DNA of 64,000 nucleotides, from positions 434,001 through 498,000 of the forward strand of contig NZ_JANHJR010000004.1 in NCBI RefSeq assembly GCF_024495425.1, written 5' to 3'. A program made the translations under genes and the position numbers. Below, one piece after another: positions 37,506 to 46,088 of this stretch. Position 1 is the stretch's first letter. Each line of letters opens with the position of its first letter. The notes under the pieces were generated by a model that was not told the DNA's origin, searched no databases, and saw nothing but the letters and a program-made list of their open reading frames with translations. Source of the DNA: Haloarchaeobius litoreus (GTDB taxonomy: Archaea > Halobacteriota > Halobacteria > Halobacteriales > Natrialbaceae).

Positions 37506-40037
37506 TTAGTTCTGCGCCCCGGCTCCGTTCGCCGAGAACGTGTTGCCGCTGCTCGAGACCGTCGAGTCACCGCTCACGGCCAGCCCGTAGCCGCTCCCGT
37601 TGCGGAGCGTCGAGTTCTGCAGGGAGAGCGTCGAGCCCTCGAAGACGACGACGTTCCCGTGACCGGGGGCGAAGATCCAGTCGTCGCGGCCGCCGTACTC
37701 GACGACGCACCGGTGGAGCTGGTTCTCCCTTCGGGCAGTCCCGCGGAACGCGATGCCGTCCCAGAAGCCCGCCGTCCGCTGCTCGCCCGTGAAGGTGATT
37801 GGCCTCCCCGACTCGCCGACCGCGGTCAGTGCGCCGGGGCCGTCCTCCTCGATGGTCATGCTGGCACCCTGTCCGAACTCGACGGTGGTCCCGGGGTCGA
37901 CGGTGAGGTGCCCGTTCACCTCGACGTTGTCGTCGGTGTTCACCCGATATGGAACGTCGATGGCGTCCCAGGTGACCGTCTGTCGGCTCCCGATGGTGTC
38001 GCCACGGACGAGCACGATATCCTCGTCGTTGCCGGTGTAGGTGCCGCTGTCCGAGAGCGGATGGGTCGTCGACGAAGCGACCCTGCCCGCACCCGAGGCG
38101 TTGCGCGTAACGGTGTTGGTGGTGAAGCTGTCGACCTTCGCGCTCCCCGAGAAGGCGAAGCCGTAGGCGTCGCTCTCCCGGAGCGTACAGTCGTCGATAC
38201 GGACGCGGGAGCCCTCGAAGACGACGACGTTGGCCCTGGCGGGTGCGAAGATCCAGTCGTCGCCGCCGCCGTACTCGACGACGCAGTTGCGGAGCTGGTT
38301 CTCGGTCCGGTCGGTGCCGCGGAAGGCGATGCCGTCCCAGTAGCCGCGGGTCTGCTGTTCACCCGTGAACGTGATCGGCTGGCTCTCCTCGGTGTCCGGG
38401 TCGATGCCGACCGCCGTCAGCCGGCCCGGCCCGTTCTCCTCGATGGTCATGCTGGCGCCCTGTCCGAACTCGACGGTGGTGCCGGGGTCGACCGTGAGGT
38501 GGCCGTCCACCTGCACGTTCTCGCCGGTCTGAACGCGATAGGGGGCGTCGATGGCGTCCCACGTCACCTCGTCGTCACCCGGAATCGTGGCCCCGCGGAC
38601 GAGCACGAAGTCCTCGTCGTTACCGGTGTAGGTCCCGGTATCAGAGAGGACGTGCGTGGTCGCGGAGGAGACCAGCCCGGCCCCGGAGGCGTTCGCGGTC
38701 ACCGTGTTCTGCACGAAGGCGTCGACACGTGCGCTGCCGGAGAAGGCGAAGCCGTAGGCGTCGCTCTCGCGGAACGTACAGTTCGCGACGTTTACCCGCG
38801 AGCCGTCCCAGACGGCGAGGTTGGCCTTCCCTGGCGCGAAGATGTAGTCGTCGCCGCCGCCGTACTCGAACACCACGTGCTCGAACCGGCTCGGCGTCTG
38901 GTCGCTGCCGACGATACCGACGCCCTTCCAGTAGCCGCGGGTCCGCTGGGCGCCGGTGAACGTGATCGGCTGGACCTCCTCGGTCTCGGGGTCCATCCCG
39001 ACCGCCCGGAGCGAACCGGGGCCGTCCTCCGAGACCAGGAGACCGACGCCCTGTCCGAACTCGACGGTCGTCCCGGGGGCGATGGTCAGCTCACCGTCCA
39101 GCCGGATGTTGTCCCCCGTCTCCACGGTGTACGGTACGTCGAGTGCGTCCCACGTGCCCTCGAAGTCGGCCCCGATGTCGGCTCCGTGCATGGCGACGCG
39201 GTCCTCGTCGTTGCCCGTGTAGGTGCTCCCGTCGCTCAGGAAGTGCGCTGACCGTGACGAGACGTACGCGGCACCGTCGCCGTTGGCCGTCAGTACGTTC
39301 TGCTCGAAACTGTCGACCGTCACGCTGCCGCTGTAGGCGAGCCCGTAGGCGTCGCTCTCGCGCAGGCTCGAGCTGTCGATACGGAGTCGTGCGCCGTCGA
39401 TGGCCACGACGTTCGCTCGTGCAGGCGCGAAGATGAACGAGTCCCCGCCGCCGTACTCGACGACCGCGTAGGTCAGCTCGCTCTGCACCCGGTCGGACCC
39501 CTCGAAGAAGATGCCCTTCCAGAAGCCGCGTGTCGCCTGATCGCCGGTGAACACCACGGGCTCCGCACAGTTCCCGACCGCAGAGAGCGCGGAGTCGGCT
39601 CTGACGACGAGTGAGGTGTCCTGTGCGAAGCGGAGCTTCGTCCCCGGTTCGACGGTCAACACTGCGCCGTCCTCTACGTCGAGTGAGCTGGTGACCAGGT
39701 ACTCGCTGGCCTCGGAGCCGAGCGTCGTGTCTTCGGTGACCGTGCCGCCGATCTCGACGACGTCGCCGCCGCCCGCGTTCCCCGCTGGACAGGCCTCGAT
39801 GCCGGCCGTGGGCCCGACGCCCGCCGGCTGACCGTCGTCGTCCGTCGTGCCATCGTTCGCCTCGGTGCCCTGGTTCGTCGCCGGTGCGGAAGTCGTCCCG
39901 GCCTGGGTCTGGTCCGTCGCTGGCTCGTCCGACCCACCCGTGAGTGCCGAACAGCCCGCCACCGAGGTGGCGAAGGCGGTCGCCCCGACCGCTCTGAGCA
40001 GGTCGCGCCGGCGCGTCGACCGGTCGCCGTCCGTCAT
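37506..40037 (-). CDS. Tat lipoprotein with four beta-helix-like repeats
   Basis: 843 residues. Tat signal RSTRRRDLLRAVG with lipobox SVAGC (Cys29): exported folded and lipid-anchored. A Thr/Asp/Gln-rich spacer (30-95) is followed by tandem repeats starting at the PGT triplets at 131, 321, 518 and 715, of 190, 197, 197 and 129 residues. Each has VEPGT...F, ITFTG..Q.TRG.W.G, VVEYGGGD..IFAP, SLRESDAYG and, in the first three, YTGNDED and TWDAIDVPY. The repeat pattern suggests right-handed parallel beta-helix segments. Its role could be cell-surface binding; it lies convergent to the ABC exporter genes. Confidence 0.85.
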   Translation of the reverse strand: MTDGDRSTRRRDLLRAVGATAFATSVAGCSALTGGSDEPATDQTQAGTTSAPATNQGTEANDGTTDDDGQPAGVGPTAGIEACPAGNAGGGDVVEIGGTVTEDTTLGSEASEYLVTSSLDVEDGAVLTVEPGTKLRFAQDTSLVVRADSALSAVGNCAEPVVFTGDQATRGFWKGIFFEGSDRVQSELTYAVVEYGGGDSFIFAPARANVVAIDGARLRIDSSSLRESDAYGLAYSGSVTVDSFEQNVLTANGDGAAYVSSRSAHFLSDGSTYTGNDEDRVAMHGADIGADFEGTWDALDVPYTVETGDNIRLDGELTIAPGTTVEFGQGVGLLVSEDGPGSLRAVGMDPETEEVQPITFTGAQRTRGYWKGVGIVGSDQTPSRFEHVVFEYGGGDDYIFAPGKANLAVWDGSRVNVANCTFRESDAYGFAFSGSARVDAFVQNTVTANASGAGLVSSATTHVLSDTGTYTGNDEDFVLVRGATIPGDDEVTWDAIDAPYRVQTGENVQVDGHLTVDPGTTVEFGQGASMTIEENGPGRLTAVGIDPDTEESQPITFTGEQQTRGYWDGIAFRGTDRTENQLRNCVVEYGGGDDWIFAPARANVVVFEGSRVRIDDCTLRESDAYGFAFSGSAKVDSFTTNTVTRNASGAGRVASSTTHPLSDSGTYTGNDEDIVLVRGDTIGSRQTVTWDAIDVPYRVNTDDNVEVNGHLTVDPGTTVEFGQGASMTIEEDGPGALTAVGESGRPITFTGEQRTAGFWDGIAFRGTARRENQLHRCVVEYGGRDDWIFAPGHGNVVVFEGSTLSLQNSTLRNGSGYGLAVSGDSTVSSSGNTFSANGAGAQN

Positions 40038-40269
40038 CGGTCTCCTCCGCTGGCCGCCGCCGCGTCGGCACGTGCGTCGAATCCGTTCGCAACTGCAGTC
40101 GCTGTCGGTGGTACCGTCTCTTGTCTACCCATCGACTGCTCGTCGGTCGCCGACCATCTTGACCTAGCAGTCGATGTACTTCGTGTCCCGCCACACGCGG
40201 GCGATTTGGGGGCGAAGCACGTCGTGTTCACCCGCCTGGACTCGGTCCGTCCTTCCCGCGCCGGATTGC

Positions 40270-40701
40270 TCAGACCGGTGTGACCGGGACCTCGGACTCC
40301 CGGAGGACACGGTCCGTGATCGACCCGAGGTGGTGCGAGCCCTCGCCAGGCTCCCCCGTGGCACCGCGCTTGCCCATCACGATGGCGTCGATGTCGTTCT
40401 CCGAAGCGTACGCCAGTATCTCCTCGTGGGGGACGCCGCGGCGCACCGCGGCCGTCGTCTCGATTTCGTGTTCGATGGCGTCCTCGACGACGTCCCCGAC
40501 GAGGTCCTCGGCGTCGTCCGCCAGCCGCTCCAGCGCCGCCTCGTAGCTGCTCAGGGCCGGTGTCGACCCGTAGACGTTCTCGTCGACGACGAACAGCACG
40601 TGGAGTGTCGCGCCGTGTTCCGCCGCCAGGTCCATCCCGTGTTCGATGCCCCGCTCGGCGTGCTCGCTCCCGTCCGTCGGCACGAGGATGTTCGAGTACA
40701 T
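40270..40701 (-). CDS. Single-domain universal stress protein
   Basis: 143 residues from ATG 40701. Starts MYSNILVPTDGSEHAERGIE, the standard Usp start with the ATP-contacting Asp. Near the C-terminus MGKRGATGEPGEGSHHLGS gives the GxxGx(9)GS nucleotide motif, with a two-residue variation. An ATP-binding stress protein is likely. It is transcribed in the same direction as the DsbA-like operon but separated by 71 bp. Confidence 0.93.
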   Translation of the reverse strand: MYSNILVPTDGSEHAERGIEHGMDLAAEHGATLHVLFVVDENVYGSTPALSSYEAALERLADDAEDLVGDVVEDAIEHEIETTAAVRRGVPHEEILAYASENDIDAIVMGKRGATGEPGEGSHHLGSITDRVLRESEVPVTPV

Positions 40702-40772
40702 GGCTAGCACTACGCCGTTTGCTATCAAGAGTGATGTGACGGTTCCCGTGACGGTGGAATCGGGCCGTGGTC

Positions 40773-41189
40773 TCAACACCGCCGACAGTTGGCCCGCTGG
40801 TAGTAGAGGAGACCGACGAAGAGGCCGATGCTCGCGACCCCCAGCAGCGGGCGGAGCGGGTCGAAGTACGTCATCAGCGCGGAGCTGCTGAACAGCGCGA
40901 GCAGGAGCGCGTTGCAGATCGGACACCCGAACGCGAGGACCCCGGAGACGACGCCGCCGACGGCGACACCGTCACCGAGCGGCTCCGCCGAAAGCGAGCG
41001 CTGGTAGACGAACGCCGCCGCGAACGCCGACGTGGCCATCAGGAACAGGTAGTCTGCCGGCGTGCTGGCGATCATCCGGACGTACAGCGGGTTCGGTATC
41101 AGTCCCGTCACCGCCCCGAACACCAGGAACACGCCCAGCCCGACGGCGACACCTCGCAGGACGTCTCGTCGGTCACCGGCGACGTTCAC
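40773..41189 (-). CDS. Membrane protein with two CxxC motifs
   Basis: 138 residues, about four membrane helices (10-32, 45-62, 75-103, 112-130). It has CPIC (Cys89, Cys92) inside or at the edge of the third helix and CRRC (Cys135, Cys138) at the very C-terminus. GTG start at 41189 overlaps the stop of the previous gene (GTGA). Two CxxC pairs in a membrane protein next to a DsbA-like gene suggest a DsbB/VKOR-like thiol oxidant, though sequence similarity to those families is not apparent. Role is inference. Confidence 0.8.
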   Translation of the reverse strand: MNVAGDRRDVLRGVAVGLGVFLVFGAVTGLIPNPLYVRMIASTPADYLFLMATSAFAAAFVYQRSLSAEPLGDGVAVGGVVSGVLAFGCPICNALLLALFSSSALMTYFDPLRPLLGVASIGLFVGLLYYQRANCRRC

Positions 41190-41731
41190 GTGAGGTCACC
41201 CACGTCACAGGTCCGGGGGTCGCCCGTTCTGGCGAGGAATCCGACGAGCAACAGGATTCCGGCGGCCCGGAGGAGGTTCCCCTGGAACGGGAGCGCCGCC
41301 ATCGCCCCCACGAACCCGAGCATCCCGAGGACGCCGGCTCCGCAGCTCGCACAGCCCGCAGCGAGGACACCCGGCAGCACCGTCGCCAGCGACGATGCGC
41401 CGCTCGCCCGTGTCTGCCGGTACAGCGCGGCGGTGTGGGTCAGCGCGACCCCGGTCAGGAGCGCGTACAGCACGACGAGTGCGAGCCCTATCCAGCCGGT
41501 GGTGAGGTACACCTCCCGGGTGAGCGCCGAGACGGCGTAGACGACATCGGTCGGGTCCCTCGAGACGATCTGGACGGAGAACTGCGGGAACGTACTCAAC
41601 ACGAGCACGAGGTACGTCAGTGCCGTGGCGACACCGGCGACCAGCAGCCGGCGGTCAGAGGTGAGGGGATAGGTCAGGGCGTCACGGAGGGAGTGGAGGT
41701 GCCCCCGGCCCGTGCTGTCGGCGGTACTCAC
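41186..41731 (-). CDS. Membrane protein with CxxC in a membrane helix
   Basis: 181 residues from GTG 41731, overlapping the stop of the DsbA-like gene (GTGA). About four helices: 28-48, 80-105, 117-140, 150-166. The third contains GCASCGAGVLGMLG (Cys127, Cys130), and a further cysteine (Cys175) is near the end. The following gene has the same pattern (GCPIC). The three genes are tightly coupled, so this is likely a membrane partner of the thiol-oxidising DsbA-like protein. No known family is recognised. Confidence 0.8.
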   Translation of the reverse strand: MSTADSTGRGHLHSLRDALTYPLTSDRRLLVAGVATALTYLVLVLSTFPQFSVQIVSRDPTDVVYAVSALTREVYLTTGWIGLALVVLYALLTGVALTHTAALYRQTRASGASSLATVLPGVLAAGCASCGAGVLGMLGFVGAMAALPFQGNLLRAAGILLLVGFLARTGDPRTCDVGDLT

Positions 41732-42465
41732 GCCGCTAGCACCCTGTCGAGCGCCTCCGCGAAGTTCTCGTAGGGGTGGGCCCCGACTATCTTCCCGGCG
41801 GCGTCGGCGTCCCGGTTGTAGAGCACGAAGCCCGGCGTCCCCTGGACCCCCGAGTTCCGGGCCAGGTCGACGTCCGCCTCGATGCTCGACCGAATCTCCT
41901 CGCGGTTGTTCCGTCGACAATCGTCGACCGCGGGGACGTCGACGCCGTCGGTCCGCTCCGTGATGTCCTCGAAGGTGGCCTCGTCGGCCCAGTCGTGGCC
42001 ACCGCTCTGTTGCGCCTCGAACGCCTCGCCGTGCCAGTGCCAGTACGTCGACGGCTCGCTCTCGGCGTTCAGCCGCCAGACGCACCGGTCCCAGTGCGCC
42101 GACGGCATCGAGTACTGCCCGATGTTGGGGTACGAGAGGAACACCAGCCGCACCTCGCCAGACTCGATGTAGTTCCGGCCGATCTTCGGCAGCGTCTGCG
42201 TCTCGAACTCCTTGCAGAACGGGCAGAGGTAGTCCGTCCAGTAGTACAGGTCCACGGGTGCGTCGCGCTCGCCGACGACCGGTCTCCCGGCGAGTTCGAC
42301 CCCGTAACCCGTCTCACCGTCCAGCGATTGGTACGTCGACGGCGTGTACTCCTCGCTCGAGGACCCCGTTCGTGATGCGAGATACGCGACGCCGCCGCCG
42401 AAGGCCACCGTCGCGCCGCCGGCGAGGAGGGCGCGCCGCCGTGTAATATTGCTCCCGCTATCCAT
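41728..42465 (-). CDS. Exported DsbA-family thioredoxin-fold protein
   Basis: 245 residues. Tat-type signal NITRRRALLAGGATVAFGG (about 6-24), so folded export or membrane anchoring on the outside. The thioredoxin fold begins VDLYYWTDYLCPFCKEF with Cys81-Pro-Phe-Cys84, the DsbA-like active site, and cis-Pro loop GTPGFVLY lies near 210. The family oxidises or isomerises disulfides in exported proteins. First gene of a three-gene operon. Divergent from the ABC1 kinase gene. Confidence 0.92.
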   Translation of the reverse strand: MDSGSNITRRRALLAGGATVAFGGGVAYLASRTGSSSEEYTPSTYQSLDGETGYGVELAGRPVVGERDAPVDLYYWTDYLCPFCKEFETQTLPKIGRNYIESGEVRLVFLSYPNIGQYSMPSAHWDRCVWRLNAESEPSTYWHWHGEAFEAQQSGGHDWADEATFEDITERTDGVDVPAVDDCRRNNREEIRSSIEADVDLARNSGVQGTPGFVLYNRDADAAGKIVGAHPYENFAEALDRVLAA

Positions 42466-42651
42466 TGACGTGCAAGACTATCTGGACACGACGTATCTGT
42501 CTTGCGGTCGAGTCCCGAATCCCTCCCCGGAAATGACCGACGGGGTCCGGGGAGTCCCGTGTCGGTCCCCCGTTCGGACGCCGTTACGTTCAGCCGTCTT
42601 GGGTCGGACGGCGGCCAGTGGCTCACCCTGCCCACGACCACAGCCACCCAG

Positions 42652-42659
42652 CTATTTAT
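42652..42659 (+). promoter_or_regulatory. TATA box before the ABC1 kinase mini-ORF
   Basis: CTATTTAT about 26 bp before position 42680, predicting a transcript start three bases from the mini-ORF ATG. Confidence 0.65.
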
Positions 42660-42682
42660 CGCACTCGTCTGAACGGACTGAT

Positions 42683-42727
42683 ATGCATCAGACGCCCGAG
42701 AACACCCCACGACCCCGGTATCGATGA
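42683..42727 (+). other. Leaderless mini-ORF ending on the ABC1 kinase start
   Basis: MHQTPENTPRPRYR, 14 residues. Its TGA overlaps ATG 42724 (ATGA). With the TATA box at 42652-42659 it would be the first, essentially leaderless frame of the transcript. Confidence 0.45.
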
Positions 42728-44286
42728 CCGGCTTCTACCGGCGATATGTCGCCGTCCTCGTCCGGTTCCTCCCGTTCGCAATCGCCTTCCTCCGCGACAG
42801 ACGCCGGTTCCTGCTGTTCGGCGGACCCAGGCGGCTCGAGGAGCACGTCCATCGGGAACGGGCCGAGCGGCTCCGGGACACGATGCTCGACCTCGGCCCG
42901 GCGTTCGTCAAGGTGGGCCAGGTGCTCTCGACGCGCCCCGACATCGTGCCCCCGATCTACGCAGACGAGTTCCGGACCCTGCAGGACGAGATACCCGAGG
43001 ATGCCGGCGGGGACCCGCGTGCGGTGGTCGAGGCCGAGCTGGGTGAAGATATCGACCTGAAGACGCTCGAGCCAGTCGCCGGTGGCTCGCTCGCGTTCGT
43101 CTACACCGTCCGGTATCGGGGGGAGCGGATCGCGCTCAAGGTCCGACGCCCCGACGTAAAGGAGCAGATCGACCGCGACCTGCGTGTCGTTCGGCGGATC
43201 ATCCCCCTGGTCAGCCTCTTCGCGAACGAGCGCCAGCAGTACTCCCTGGAGAACGCCGCCCAGGACTTCGAGGAGATCATCGCGGACGAACTGGACTTCA
43301 ATCGCGAACGCAGTATCATGGCGGAGGTCCGCGAGAACCTCGCGGACGAGGACGACGTCGTCGTGCCGGCGGTCTACCACGACCTCTCCTCCGAGCGACT
43401 GCTCGCGATGGAGTACCGGACGGGCCGGAAGATAACCGACGACGGAGCCTTCGACGGTCTGGACGTGACACCCCACGAGATGGCGTCCCGGATCGCCACG
43501 GTGTACCTCCAGATGGGACTCGTCGACGGCGTGTTCCACGCCGATCCGCATCCGGGCAATCTGGCTGTCACTGACGATGGGAGCTTGCTCATCTACGACT
43601 TCGGGATGAGCGAACGCCTGGCACCGACCGTGCAGGAAGACATCGTCTCACTGTACAGAGCACTGGTCCGACAGGACGTCGATGCCCTCGTCGACGCGCT
43701 CATCGCACTGGACGTGCTGGAGGTCGGTGTCGACCGTGCGGAGGTCGGCCGGGTGCTCGACCTCGTCATCGAGAACCTCGAAGGGCGGCGCGAGGTCACC
43801 TGGCGGGCCATCGTCACCGAACTGACCACGATGCTGCAGGACTTCCCGTTCCGGATCCCACCCGACGTGATGTTGCTCATCCGCGTCGGCACGGTCGGGG
43901 AAGGCGTCTGTCGCCAGCTCGACCCCGAGTTCGACTTCCTCGCCGTCATCCGCTCGTTCCTCGTCGAACGGGGATTCATCGAGACGGAGTTCCAGGCGCT
44001 CCTCGACGACACCTGGACGGACCTCAGGCGGTCGCTCCCCGCGCTGGCGAGGGCTCCGTACCGGGTCGAGCGGACGATGAGCCGTCTCGAACGGGGCGAA
44101 CTGGTGGTCCGCACCGAGTCGGTCGACGGGGGGACCGACCGTGCGCTCGGCTACGCGGTGCTCGGCGGCTCGCTGACCGTCGCGGCCTCACTGCTCGCGT
44201 TCCACAGCCAGCCGTACGAGATTCCAGCCGTCGCCCTCGCCGGTGTCTTCTGTCTCCTGTACCTCCACCGGGTCCGACGGGAGTGA
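42724..44286 (+). CDS. ABC1/UbiB-family atypical kinase
   Basis: 520 residues. KxGQ motif in PAFVKVGQVLSTRPD (about 59-73), Ala-rich loop GGSLAFVY and the invariant lysine in IALKVRRPD. Catalytic-like HADPHPGNLAV near 275-285 and metal-binding YDFGMSERL near 294-302. Two helices at the C-terminus (about 480-515) anchor it in the membrane. UbiB/COQ8 relatives are ATPases needed for quinone or isoprenoid metabolism; in a menaquinone-using haloarchaeon the target is uncertain. Confidence 0.92.
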   Translation: MTGFYRRYVAVLVRFLPFAIAFLRDRRRFLLFGGPRRLEEHVHRERAERLRDTMLDLGPAFVKVGQVLSTRPDIVPPIYADEFRTLQDEIPEDAGGDPRAVVEAELGEDIDLKTLEPVAGGSLAFVYTVRYRGERIALKVRRPDVKEQIDRDLRVVRRIIPLVSLFANERQQYSLENAAQDFEEIIADELDFNRERSIMAEVRENLADEDDVVVPAVYHDLSSERLLAMEYRTGRKITDDGAFDGLDVTPHEMASRIATVYLQMGLVDGVFHADPHPGNLAVTDDGSLLIYDFGMSERLAPTVQEDIVSLYRALVRQDVDALVDALIALDVLEVGVDRAEVGRVLDLVIENLEGRREVTWRAIVTELTTMLQDFPFRIPPDVMLLIRVGTVGEGVCRQLDPEFDFLAVIRSFLVERGFIETEFQALLDDTWTDLRRSLPALARAPYRVERTMSRLERGELVVRTESVDGGTDRALGYAVLGGSLTVAASLLAFHSQPYEIPAVALAGVFCLLYLHRVRRE

Positions 44287-44292
44287 CGGGTG

Positions 44293-44580
44293 TCAGGGAC
44301 GCTCGGACTCCACCGAGAGGTGTCCCTCCTCGGGGGTCGTCGCCTCGCGCCACCAGACCAGCTCGAACTCGATGCTCTGCTTGGCCTCGGTGTCGCCCTC
44401 GCTCCAGTCGGACTCGCCCTCCAGCTTGAACGTGATGTCGTCGTCGGGATCGAGGCTCACACGGTCGCCACCGAGTTCGAGCGTCACCGGCTCGGAACTG
44501 TCCAGCTGGTCGGCCAGATCGCGCAGGTACGTCGCGACCTCGGCACGCGTCCGCTGCTCCTCTGTCTCTAGCTCTCCCAT
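44293..44580 (-). CDS. amphi-Trp domain protein
   Basis: 95 residues from ATG 44580. ETEEQRTRAEVATYLRDLAD, then VTLELGGDRVSLDPDDDITF and IEFELVWWRE: the compact strand-helix pattern of the amphi-Trp domain found alone in many haloarchaea. Function unknown. Convergent with the ABC1 kinase gene, seven bases apart. Confidence 0.85.
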   Translation of the reverse strand: MGELETEEQRTRAEVATYLRDLADQLDSSEPVTLELGGDRVSLDPDDDITFKLEGESDWSEGDTEAKQSIEFELVWWREATTPEEGHLSVESERP

Positions 44581-44801
44581 GTCTAGACAGTCGGTGACAT
44601 TCCCTATAGGCCCGAGGGGTGATTCCCGGTTTGTGCATATCGACACGCCTCCTCGCGGCGAAGCGTTCGTAGGGCGTTTGCCGGGCGGTTCCGGCTGTCG
44701 GACCGACCCCGCCGTCCAGTCGCCGTCGGTGTCCACCCGTGAGAGTTTGCCGTCCGTTTGGAGCTCGCGAGGCAGCAGCTCCCAGGTAGGCCTGGACCGG
44801 G

Positions 44802-46085
44802 TCAGGCGGGGAGCGCCCGCAACAGCCACGTCTCCGGGTTCTGACGTCTGACCTGGAACGTCTCGAACGAGTCGGTGTCGGCCACGTCGAGCAGCAACTC
44901 GCGGACCGGAGTCGGGTCGCGGTCGCTGACGACGTAGAACGGCTCGCCGGCCTCGTGGGCCTCGAACCCCGTCCGGACGTGCTCGCGGCGTTCGTCGGGT
45001 GCCACGCCGCGCAGGTCGACCGCGCCCTCGGGGACGTCGACGGTCCAGATCTCGTCGAGACGGTCGCGAACCGCTGTCGAGAGGTCGCTGGCGTGGTCGG
45101 ACACTCCGTCGGTGGTTGGCTCCGGTGCGGCCTGCATCTCGGGGTCGAACGGGATCTCGGCGAGCACGGGGGCACCGAGCGCCGCGACGGGGTCGTCGCC
45201 GTCGAACAGGTCGTGGGGCTCGCCGCAGTTCTCGCAGACGAACTCCCCCATGTTCGAGACGACGCCGAGCACGGGCACGTCGTTCTCCTCGAACAGCTGG
45301 AGCGAACGGTGCGTGTCTGAGACGGCGGCGTGGAACGGGGTGGTCACGAAGACGACGCCGTGGACCGGTACCTCCTGCAGGGTCGTCAGCACCACGTCGC
45401 CGGTGCCGGGCGGGAGGTCCAGCACGACGGTGTCGGGGTCGTCCCAGGCGGTCTCCTCGAACAGCTCCGAGAGGGCGTCGTGTGCCATCGCGCCGCGCCA
45501 CGCCAGCGGCGCACTCGAGGAGAGCAGGCCGACGCTCATCACCTCCAGACCGTCCGTTTCGACGGGGATCGGGTTGCCGTCCTCGTCGGAGTGGACCGGC
45601 CCGCTCACCGAGAGCAGTTCCGGCACGTTCGGGCCGTGGATATCGGCGTCGAACAGCCCGACCGACTCGCCGTCGGCGGCGAGTGCGCAGGCCAGCGACG
45701 TGGCGACCGTCGACTTGCCGACGCCGCCTTTCGCGCTCGCCACGGCGACGACGCGGTCGGCAGCGCCGATGCCGACGCTCCGGTCACCGGTCTCCGGCTG
45801 GGCGTGGACGTGCTCGACGTGGGCTCGCTCGACGCCGTCGACGTCGCCGGCGGCACGGACCATCGTCGCCGTGACCGCCTCGGCCTCGTCGGGTGGAAAG
45901 TCGCCGAGGTCGGCCTCGACGACGACGTGCCCGCCGTCGACGAACACGCCCTCGACGAGCCCGGCCTCGAAGACGTCCTTGTCGGCCTCGGGGTCGCGGA
46001 CACGCCTGAGTGCGGCCTCGACGTCATCCTGCAACTGGTCGTCGTGCGAACGCTGGCTCGGGTCTGAGTCTGGTGTCTCTGCCAT
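44802..46085 (-). CDS. Mrp-family ATPase fused to DUF2249-like domain
   Basis: 427 residues. N-terminal DUF59/MIP18 domain (about 18-95), P-loop ATPase with SAKGGVGKST (about 117-126), FDADIHGPNVPELL, VVLDLPPGTGDVVL and CENCGEPHDLF, the cluster-binding CxxC. The last ~75 residues (VDLRGVAPDERREHVRTGFE, then PVRELLLDV and ETWLLRALP) look like a DUF2249 domain, which is common in nitrogen-oxide respiration genes. It is the last gene of the nar operon, three bases behind the HEAT gene. Probable role: delivering Fe-S clusters to NarH and NarG. Confidence 0.9.
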   Translation of the reverse strand: MAETPDSDPSQRSHDDQLQDDVEAALRRVRDPEADKDVFEAGLVEGVFVDGGHVVVEADLGDFPPDEAEAVTATMVRAAGDVDGVERAHVEHVHAQPETGDRSVGIGAADRVVAVASAKGGVGKSTVATSLACALAADGESVGLFDADIHGPNVPELLSVSGPVHSDEDGNPIPVETDGLEVMSVGLLSSSAPLAWRGAMAHDALSELFEETAWDDPDTVVLDLPPGTGDVVLTTLQEVPVHGVVFVTTPFHAAVSDTHRSLQLFEENDVPVLGVVSNMGEFVCENCGEPHDLFDGDDPVAALGAPVLAEIPFDPEMQAAPEPTTDGVSDHASDLSTAVRDRLDEIWTVDVPEGAVDLRGVAPDERREHVRTGFEAHEAGEPFYVVSDRDPTPVRELLLDVADTDSFETFQVRRQNPETWLLRALPA

Positions 46086-46088
46086 AGT

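Noticed and set aside
40034-40132. Mini-ORF ending on the beta-helix lipoprotein start
   Set aside because: Overlap is present, but no TATA-like tract precedes it; long open frames are common by chance in GC-rich DNA.
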